64,000 nucleotides of DNA from Fluviicola taffensis DSM 16823 (lineage in GTDB: Bacteria > Bacteroidota > Bacteroidia > Flavobacteriales_D > Crocinitomicaceae). Under the pieces are notes generated by a model that was not told the DNA's origin, did not search any database, and saw only the letters and a list, made by a program, of their open reading frames with translations. Below, piece after piece: positions 41,676-47,716 of the stretch. The first letter of the stretch is position 1; every line of letters starts with the position of its first letter. The stretch covers positions 4,092,001-4,156,000 of the forward strand of contig NC_015321.1 in assembly GCF_000194605.1 (NCBI RefSeq), read 5' to 3'. The translations under genes and the position numbers were made by a program.

Positions 41676-42631
41676 AAGCAAGAGCAAACATCGTCATAGC
41701 AATCTTATTCCCGCTGGTTGGGTTTTCACAATTAAGTGATATCACAGAGAAAATAACCGAAAACAAAGGAAATCTGAATGCTTACATTCATGAACCTGCT
41801 AAAAAAACAACGAAGCAAGTTCCTTTAGTATTGGTTCTTCATGGCTGTAATCAAGATGCGGATGAAATAGCGCGAAGTTCAGGTTGGAACGAACTGGCAG
41901 ACAATCTTGGATTCTATGTCCTTTATCCTGAACAACGTGGAGTGAATAATATGATTAAATGCTTTAACTGGTTTTTGGAAAATGATCAAGAAAAAGACAA
42001 GGGAGAGATTGCAAGTATTCATGAAATGGTTCAATACGCCGTTTCGACTTACCAAATAGATGAATCCCGCATTTACATTTACGGAGTGAGTGCTGGCGCT
42101 GCAATGAGCGTGAATTACATGGCTTGCTATCCAAACACCATTAAATCTGGAGCAATTTTGGCTGGAACTGCATATAAACAAGTAGACTCTCCTATGAAAT
42201 CATTTTCAGAGATGCGCGAACCAACCGTTTTTAGTGACGAGAATTTACGTCAAAAGATCTATTCGCAAGATTCCTTGTACAAAGGAGCGTTCCCACAACT
42301 CATCATTATCCATGGAAATGACGACAAAGTGGTGAATTATGGAAACGGCGAAGTTTTGCTCAAACAATGGAAAACTGTCACTAAAGTCGTTTCAGAAAGC
42401 ACTAAAAATGTGAATATCAATGTAAATTCTCCCAAAATAACGCGAACAGATTACAAAGATTCGAAAAACAATTCCGTCATTATTTTCTATACAGCCGATA
42501 AATGGGGACATTATTTAATGATTGATCCAGGACCAAGTCCAAAACAAGGAGGTGAAGTAACCAAATATGCGAAAGATGGCGATTTCTTCAGTACGTATGA
42601 ACTAGCGAAAGATTGGAATTTGGTTCCCTAG
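41672..42631 (+). CDS. Secreted PHB-depolymerase-family esterase (TTG start)
   Basis: A 319-residue protein. The signal peptide (MKARANIVIAILFPLVGFSQ) begins at a TTG at 41672-41674 in a TTGA overlap with the stop of the MutS-like gene; the longer frame from 41624 would place 16 non-signal residues before it. The catalytic triad is visible: oxyanion region LVLHGCNQDADEIA, nucleophile YGVSAGAAMSVNYMA, Asp in IIHGNDDKVV and His in DKWGHYLM. The fold is the LpqC/PHB depolymerase esterase group (also feruloyl and acetylxylan esterases). There is no T9SS tag, so it is likely periplasmic. The substrate is not known. Confidence 0.83.
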   Translation: MKARANIVIAILFPLVGFSQLSDITEKITENKGNLNAYIHEPAKKTTKQVPLVLVLHGCNQDADEIARSSGWNELADNLGFYVLYPEQRGVNNMIKCFNWFLENDQEKDKGEIASIHEMVQYAVSTYQIDESRIYIYGVSAGAAMSVNYMACYPNTIKSGAILAGTAYKQVDSPMKSFSEMREPTVFSDENLRQKIYSQDSLYKGAFPQLIIIHGNDDKVVNYGNGEVLLKQWKTVTKVVSESTKNVNINVNSPKITRTDYKDSKNNSVIIFYTADKWGHYLMIDPGPSPKQGGEVTKYAKDGDFFSTYELAKDWNLVP

Positions 42632-42766
42632 TTATAAGAAGTTATCAACCCCTGATTTAATTCAAAAAGCTGATATTTAAAGCCATAGCCTGAATCAAGC
42701 AAACAATTCGTTCTTATTCTGTTAATATTTATAGCGAAAAAAGACTGGTTTTTTGATGAATCCATG

Positions 42767-42774
42767 TACTTTTG
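42767..42774 (+). promoter_or_regulatory. TAnnTTTG promoter element of pckA
   Basis: TACTTTTG lies 44 bases before the ATG at 42819, leaving a leader of about 38 bases. Confidence 0.45.
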
Positions 42775-42818
42775 CACCAAAATAAGTTAGCCATTAGGCG
42801 AAACAATAAAGACATTTT

Positions 42819-44429
42819 ATGAACGAATTTGGTAAACGAGGAAAAAATGCCGATTTGAAAGCAACAATCGGATTAGAAAATCTCGGTAACGTATTCTGGA
42901 ATTTAACACCAGCTGAGTTAGTAGAGGATACTATTATCGGAGGTCAAGGTGTTTTAACAGACACTGGCGCAATCGCAATTGAAACAGGTGAGTTTACTGG
43001 TAGATCTCCAAAAGATCGCTTTGTTGTTCGCGATGCAAATACTGAAAACAGTGTTTGGTGGGGGGATGTAAATATTGCTGTTTCTACAGAGCAATTTGAT
43101 GCATTATACAACCGCATGAAGTCTTATTTGATTGACAAAGACATGTATGTTCGTGATGCTTATGCGTGTGCTGATGACAAATTCAGAATGAACATCCGTG
43201 TGACAACTGAATTCCCTTGGTCAAATATGTTTGCTTACAATATGTTCTTGCGCCCAACGGATGCTGAAATTGAAGAGTTTGATGCTGAATGGAACATTGT
43301 TTGTGCTCCAGGGTTCAAAGCAGATCCAGCGATTGATGGAACTCGTCAGGCGAACTTCGCTATTTTAAATTTCACACGTAAAATGATCATTATTGGTGGT
43401 ACAGGATATACAGGTGAAATCAAAAAAGGTATTTTCTCTGTATTGAATTACGTATTACCACACGAAAAGAATGTACTTTCTATGCACTGTTCCGCAAACG
43501 TAGGCGAAGCTGGAGATACTGCCATTTTCTTCGGATTATCTGGAACAGGAAAAACAACCTTGTCTTCTGATCCGAATCGCCGTTTAATTGGTGATGATGA
43601 GCATGGTTGGTCAGACAATACAGTATTCAACTTCGAAGGTGGTTGTTACGCAAAAACAATCGATTTATCGAAAGAAAAAGAGCCTCAAATTTATGATGCA
43701 ATTAAATTCGGTGCGATTTTAGAAAATATTGGTTTCCACGAAGGAACTTCTACTCCTGATTATACAGATGGATCAATTACAGAAAACACTCGTGTTTCTT
43801 ACCCAATTGATTTCATTGACAATATCATGACTCCATCTATTGGATCGGGTCCAAAAAACATTTTCTTCTTAACAGCTGATGCATTTGGTGTATTGCCTCC
43901 AATCTCTCGTTTAACGAAAGAGCAAGCAATGTATCATTTCATGTCGGGTTACACAGCAAAAGTTGCTGGAACTGAAGTTGGTATTACTGAGCCAACAACA
44001 ACATTCTCCGCTTGTTTTGGAAAAGCATTTTTACCGCTTCACCCTGCGAAATACGCAAAATTATTGGGTGAAAAATTAGAAGGAACAGATATCAAAGTTT
44101 GGTTAATCAACACTGGTTGGTCAGGTGGATCTTACGGAGTTGGAAGCAGAATGAAATTGTCTTACACACGTGCGATGATTACTGCTGCACTTACTGGAAA
44201 ATTGGATAACGTATCATTTGAAACACTTCCTGTATTTGATTTATCATTCCCTACTTCTTGCCCAGAAGTTCCAAGCGAGATTTTGAACCCTCGTCAAACT
44301 TGGGCTGACAGAGCTGCTTATGATAAAACTGCTTCTAATTTGGCAGATCAATTCGTTAAAAACTTCGAGCAATATGCAACGGAAACTTCGGCTGATATTT
44401 TAGCTGCAGCACCGAAAGTGATTGCATAA
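42819..44429 (+). CDS. pckA: Phosphoenolpyruvate carboxykinase (ATP)
   Basis: A 536-residue cytosolic enzyme that interconverts oxaloacetate and PEP with ATP. The substrate Arg is in GEFTGRSPKDRFVV, the metal/oxaloacetate region is KKGIFSVLNYVLP, and the kinase-1a P-loop is FFGLSGTGKTTLSSDP, followed by the kinase-2 LIGDDEHGW and the adenine-binding NTRVSYPIDFI. Length and motif order are those of the ATP-dependent class. It has its own promoter and terminator, and it is a key gluconeogenic gene. High expression is suggested by its codon use, which resembles that of the HU gene. Confidence 0.97.
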   Translation: MNEFGKRGKNADLKATIGLENLGNVFWNLTPAELVEDTIIGGQGVLTDTGAIAIETGEFTGRSPKDRFVVRDANTENSVWWGDVNIAVSTEQFDALYNRMKSYLIDKDMYVRDAYACADDKFRMNIRVTTEFPWSNMFAYNMFLRPTDAEIEEFDAEWNIVCAPGFKADPAIDGTRQANFAILNFTRKMIIIGGTGYTGEIKKGIFSVLNYVLPHEKNVLSMHCSANVGEAGDTAIFFGLSGTGKTTLSSDPNRRLIGDDEHGWSDNTVFNFEGGCYAKTIDLSKEKEPQIYDAIKFGAILENIGFHEGTSTPDYTDGSITENTRVSYPIDFIDNIMTPSIGSGPKNIFFLTADAFGVLPPISRLTKEQAMYHFMSGYTAKVAGTEVGITEPTTTFSACFGKAFLPLHPAKYAKLLGEKLEGTDIKVWLINTGWSGGSYGVGSRMKLSYTRAMITAALTGKLDNVSFETLPVFDLSFPTSCPEVPSEILNPRQTWADRAAYDKTASNLADQFVKNFEQYATETSADILAAAPKVIA

Positions 44430-44451
44430 TCGGATTTGAATTTTATAGATG

Positions 44452-44480
44452 AAGGCTTCTCAAATTGAGGAGCCTTTTTT
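44452..44480 (+). terminator. Intrinsic terminator of pckA
   Basis: A 10-bp stem (aaggcttctc / gaggagcctt, one G-T pair) with a 5-base loop, followed by T residues. Confidence 0.9.
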
Positions 44481-44515
44481 GTTTATCTATTTCCACATAC
44501 CTTGGTGTGTTTTTA

Positions 44516-44550
44516 TCCCACAGACGAGAACGGAAGTACACGGAAGACAA
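44516..44550. repeat. Possible degenerate copy of the CCCACAGA repeat
   Basis: The sequence tcccacagacgagaacgg followed by aagtacacggaag resembles the ends of the 102-base element at 20011-20112 (ttcccacagatacacag). The similarity is limited to about 10 bases, so this is a weak call. Confidence 0.25.
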
Positions 44551-44653
44551 TTTCTGTTTTTTAGAATTATAGCTTTCCTATTTCTGGAAAAAACTCGAAG
44601 AAAACCACCAAAAAAGGTTGAATAGAAGAAGATAATTGAGTAAGTTTATAATC

Positions 44654-45397
44654 ATGAGAGCATTTCTTTTTTCACTGGCTTGTTTCTTTTCAATAGGTTC
44701 AAATGCCCAGCTCGATTTTAAAAAAATATCGGATAGTTCTTATGTATTTTCAACCTATCATACTTTTGATAGTGTTCGTTATTCGGCGCATGGATTCCTG
44801 AAGATTACAGACCTTGGAGTTGTGATGATTGATACACCTTGGGATTCACTTCAATTTCAACCCCTGCTCGATTCGATTAAAGTCAAGTTTCATCAATCAG
44901 TTATTTTGGTGGTTTCGACTCACTGGCACGAAGATAGAACTGCAGGACTCGATTATTATAATCAAAAAGGAATTTCAACTTACAGCACTTACGCGACTAA
45001 AAATTTGTGTGTCGAAAACCATCTTCCGCAAGCGAAATACACATTTGAAGGAGATACGACCTTTCGAATTGGAAATACGATTTTCGAAACCTATTATCCT
45101 GGCGCTGGACATTCTTCTGACAATATTGTGGTATACTTCCCAAAGGAAAAAATATTGGTTGGTGGTTGTTTCGTGAAATCCATTGAAGCAAAAGACTTGG
45201 GAAATCTCTCCGATGCAAATATTGGAATGTGGCCCATTGCTGCGAAAAATCTGATTAAGAAATATCCCAAAGTAAAAACGGTGATTCCTGGCCATCAAAA
45301 AATAAGTTCAGGTAAAAAAGCACTGAAATATACCTTGAAGCTTACAAAAGCGAAATACAAAGGACGAAAATTGGATAAGAAAAAGGCGAAACATTAA
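44654..45397 (+). CDS. Subclass B1 metallo-beta-lactamase
   Basis: A 247-residue protein with signal peptide (MRAFLFSLACFFSIGSNAQ). All B1 zinc ligands are present and spaced normally: His90, His92 and Asp94 (STHWHEDRTAGL), His153 (PGAGHSSDNIVVYFP), Cys172 (GGCFVKS) and His214 (PGHQ). The substrate-contacting Lys is Lys175, and the following LGNLSDANIGMWP segment carries the Asn-region typical of B1 enzymes. B1 enzymes hydrolyse penicillins, cephalosporins and carbapenems in the periplasm; chromosomal copies are common in Flavobacteriia. The in-frame TTG at 44636 precedes the signal peptide and is not preferred. The Crp-family gene follows after three bases. Confidence 0.88.
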   Translation: MRAFLFSLACFFSIGSNAQLDFKKISDSSYVFSTYHTFDSVRYSAHGFLKITDLGVVMIDTPWDSLQFQPLLDSIKVKFHQSVILVVSTHWHEDRTAGLDYYNQKGISTYSTYATKNLCVENHLPQAKYTFEGDTTFRIGNTIFETYYPGAGHSSDNIVVYFPKEKILVGGCFVKSIEAKDLGNLSDANIGMWPIAAKNLIKKYPKVKTVIPGHQKISSGKKALKYTLKLTKAKYKGRKLDKKKAKH

Positions 45398-45400
45398 GAT

Positions 45401-45988
45401 ATGTCACACATATTCAAGCAACATCTTCAAAAATTCATCTCCGTTTCGGAGGAAGAATTTGAAGCGATATTAAGTTATTTCAAAACGATTCACGTTTCCA
45501 AGAAGGAAATATTACAGCAAGAAGGAAAAATTTGTCGGTGGCAATATTTTGTACTAACAGGATGTCTACGGAAATTCATGACAAATGAAAAGGGAGTTGA
45601 AGTGACTACCGAGTTCGCTATAGAAACTTGGTGGTTATCCGATAACAGATCTTTCGAGCTTCAGGCGGAAGCATTATTTAGTATTCAAGCTGTTGAAAAC
45701 TCAGAAATCCTGACAATTGATTCTCAATCCATGGAGAAATTATACCAGGACTTCCCTATTATGGAAAGGTATTTTCGATTTGTTTATCAGCGTGCCTTTG
45801 CTGCCTACCAAATGCGTATCAAGTACCTATATACTTTTTCCAAAGAAGACTATTTTTTCCATTTTTATGATTCCTATCCTCAGTTTGCACAGCGTATCCC
45901 TCAATATCTACTTGCTTCTTTCTTAGGACTTACTCCAGAGTATTTAAGTGAACTCCGGAAAAAGAGAGTTACAGCGACAGATCGATAA
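45401..45988 (+). CDS. Crp/Fnr family transcriptional regulator
   Basis: A 195-residue regulator with a cyclic-nucleotide-binding-like beta-roll (about 1-110: SYFKTIHVSKKEILQQEGKI, YFVLTGCLRKFMTNEKGVEV, RSFELQAEALFSIQAVENSEIL), a long dimer helix and a C-terminal winged HTH (PQYLLASFLGLTPEYLSELRKKR). The beta-roll has no canonical cAMP Arg/Ser pair, as is usual for Bacteroidetes Crp-like proteins. It lies three bases after the metallo-beta-lactamase gene and 121 bases before the AhpD-like gene. Regulators of this type are often found beside carboxymuconolactone-decarboxylase-like genes, which they may control. Confidence 0.88.
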   Translation: MSHIFKQHLQKFISVSEEEFEAILSYFKTIHVSKKEILQQEGKICRWQYFVLTGCLRKFMTNEKGVEVTTEFAIETWWLSDNRSFELQAEALFSIQAVENSEILTIDSQSMEKLYQDFPIMERYFRFVYQRAFAAYQMRIKYLYTFSKEDYFFHFYDSYPQFAQRIPQYLLASFLGLTPEYLSELRKKRVTATDR

Positions 45989-46109
45989 AATTCCGACTTA
46001 GAGCATTCATCTTAGTAAACTTCAAAAGAGAGAATTGATTTCTTAAACCAGCTTAAGTTTTTTGGACTATTTGTTCCTGACCTTTGTTTCATCATATAAA
46101 AACAAAGAA

Positions 46110-46553
46110 ATGGAAAATAGAATCAACATTTTAGAGACAGAACCAGCAGCTACAAAAGCAATGTACGGTCTGGCGGGTTACATTGAGAAAAGCGCATTGA
46201 CAAAAACACATCAGGAATTAATCAAATTGCGGGCTTCACAAATCAATGGTTGTGCATTTTGCATTGATATGCACACAACAGACGCATTGAAACACGGCGA
46301 AACAACACAACGTATTGTTTTATTGAATGCTTGGAGAGAAGTGAGTGATTTGTACACCAAAGAAGAACGTATCGTTTTGGCATTAACTGATGCTGTAACG
46401 TTAATCCACCAAGAAGGAATTCCAACAGACCTTTACAAAGAAGCAAGTGAGACGTTTGATGATAATTATTTGGCACAGATTATTATGGCGATTGTAACGA
46501 TTAATTCTTGGAATCGCATCGCGATTAGTGGATTGTTTCAACCAGCGAAATAA
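46110..46553 (+). CDS. AhpD-like carboxymuconolactone decarboxylase family protein
   Basis: A 147-residue protein starting MENRINILETEPAATKAMYG. The AhpD-type redox motif is CAFCIDMH (family CxxC plus His) in ASQINGCAFCIDMHTTDAL. Such proteins act as peroxidase or reductant partners in oxidative defence; most of the family is not a true decarboxylase. The frame extends 48 bases upstream but with non-conserved residues, so the ATG at 46110 is used. It is downstream of the Crp-family regulator, which likely controls it. Confidence 0.87.
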   Translation: MENRINILETEPAATKAMYGLAGYIEKSALTKTHQELIKLRASQINGCAFCIDMHTTDALKHGETTQRIVLLNAWREVSDLYTKEERIVLALTDAVTLIHQEGIPTDLYKEASETFDDNYLAQIIMAIVTINSWNRIAISGLFQPAK

Positions 46554-46580
46554 ATAAATTGTAAAAAGTAAAAGCCTCTT

Positions 46581-46718
46581 ATGATTGAAGGTGAATTTTT
46601 CATTGATTCTCTTGGTTATAAATCATCTGATTTTTACCAAAAGGTATAAAATAAAGTCAATAAATCTGATGAAGTCAAAATCAAAAAAGCCAGATTAATA
46701 AAGGATTTTAGTTCTTAG
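46581..46718 (+). pseudogene. Possible decayed small ORF
   Basis: Reading from the ATG at 46581 gives 22 codons (MIEGEFFIDSLGYKSSDFYQ and two more), a TAA at 46647-46649, then 22 more codons in the same frame (NKVNKSDEVKIKKARLIKD and three more) to a TAG at 46716. Both halves look like normal protein, which hints at a nonsense-interrupted fragment. No family is recognised; chance cannot be excluded. Confidence 0.2.
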
Positions 46719-46770
46719 GGATAAGTGCAAGATTATCCACCTGTTACCAGGGTAAGTAATGAAGTCTCAC

Positions 46771-46798
46771 AAAAAAAATCCCGTCTTTCAACGGGATT
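46771..46798 (-). terminator. Intrinsic terminator of the sigma factor gene
   Basis: On the minus strand, an 8-bp perfect stem (aatcccgt / acgggatt, six-base loop) is followed by seven to eight T residues. It lies 28 bases after the stop of the sigma gene. Confidence 0.85.
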
Positions 46799-46825
46799 CT
46801 TCATTTTGTTATGGTAGCTAACAAA

Positions 46826-47425
46826 TCAATCGAGATCTGTCACCAATTGGTGCTTCTCGATTAATTTCCTCAAATTAATCAATGCATAGCGCATTCTTCC
46901 CAATGCTGTATTGATTGAAATATTTTCTGCTTCAGCGATGTCTTTAAATGAAAGATCTTGGAAAATACGTTTCTCGATAATTTCTTTTTGACTTTCAGGC
47001 AAATGCTGAATCAACTGAATCATTTGTGACTCCAATTCGTCTTTGGAAATACTTTGTTCGATATTTAATTCATCCATTTTAAGGATTGAAAAAATATTGA
47101 AGTCATCACTCTTTGCACTACGCTCATTAATCATCTTCATACGTCCTTGTTTGCGGAAATAATCAATAACTAAGTTCTGAGCAATACGCATAGCCCAAGG
47201 TAAAAATTTACCTTCTTCATTGTAATTACCCAATTTCAATGTTTGGATAATCTTTACAAACGTTTCTTGAAAGATATCTTCAGCGATTTCTCGGTCGCGC
47301 AATTTGTGATAAATAGATCTAAATATTTTGTCTTTATGACGCAATAATAAAACTTCGAATGCTTTTTCGTCGCCTTCTAAATAATAATGTATAAGGACTT
47401 GATCGTCTAGAAATTTCATAGCCAT
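46826..47425 (-). CDS. ECF-type sigma-70 family RNA polymerase sigma factor
   Basis: A 199-residue sigma factor. Region 2 is FEVLLLRHKDKIFRSIYHKL...EIAEDIFQETFVKI, and the promoter-melting part is FLPWAMRIAQNLVIDYFRKQ. Region 4 is LPESQKEIIEKRIFQDLSFKDIAE with the HTH SINTALGRMRYALINLRKL. There is no region 1 or 3, so it belongs to the ECF group. No anti-sigma gene is adjacent. Single sigma factors of this form are conserved in Flavobacteriales and may serve stress or general functions. Translation may begin at 47425 or two codons later (47419). Confidence 0.9.
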   Translation of the reverse strand: MAMKFLDDQVLIHYYLEGDEKAFEVLLLRHKDKIFRSIYHKLRDREIAEDIFQETFVKIIQTLKLGNYNEEGKFLPWAMRIAQNLVIDYFRKQGRMKMINERSAKSDDFNIFSILKMDELNIEQSISKDELESQMIQLIQHLPESQKEIIEKRIFQDLSFKDIAEAENISINTALGRMRYALINLRKLIEKHQLVTDLD

Positions 47426-47550
47426 AACTCTACTCTTAAGGTTTAACCAGTTGTTTTATAACAGTTTAAAGTAGAATTCTTTCTATAGGCTCTATGAATT
47501 ATTTTTGGAAAGATAAAACATTATCTAATAAAATCAAAAAAAATCATAAA

Positions 47551-47580
47551 TAATTCCGAATTTCGAATACCTAATTCCAA
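47551..47580. repeat. Inverse-orientation ATTCGAAATTCGG repeat copy
   Basis: The sequence taattccgaatttcgaatacc, read on the other strand, gives ggtattcgaaattcggaatta, the same words as the copy at 47665-47700. The two copies thus face each other around a 84-base spacer. Confidence 0.45.
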
Positions 47581-47664
47581 TTTAAAATTCTTTGTTCAGC
47601 AATAAAATCTCGTTTATTACTTGTTAAATCAGCAGAAGTTAGAGTCAAATCAACTAACACTAAT

Positions 47665-47700
47665 TTAATTCGGTATTCGTAATTCGGCATTCGTAATTAT
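47665..47700. repeat. ATTCGTAATT-family repeat upstream of uvrA
   Basis: Two adjacent units, taattcggtattcgtaatt and cggcattcgtaatta, similar to 9251-9285. It lies directly before the uvrA promoter element. Confidence 0.5.
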
Positions 47701-47704
47701 TTGC

Positions 47705-47712
47705 GAAATTTG
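47705..47712 (+). promoter_or_regulatory. TAnnTTTG-like element 4 bases before the uvrA start
   Basis: GAAATTTG matches the consensus except for the first base and ends four bases before the ATG at 47717, as seen for several other genes in this window. Confidence 0.35.
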
Positions 47713-47716
47713 TACC

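Noticed and set aside
44829-45298. Overlapping frames on both strands within the metallo-beta-lactamase gene
   Set aside because: They lack conserved features, while the coding frame carries all zinc ligands.
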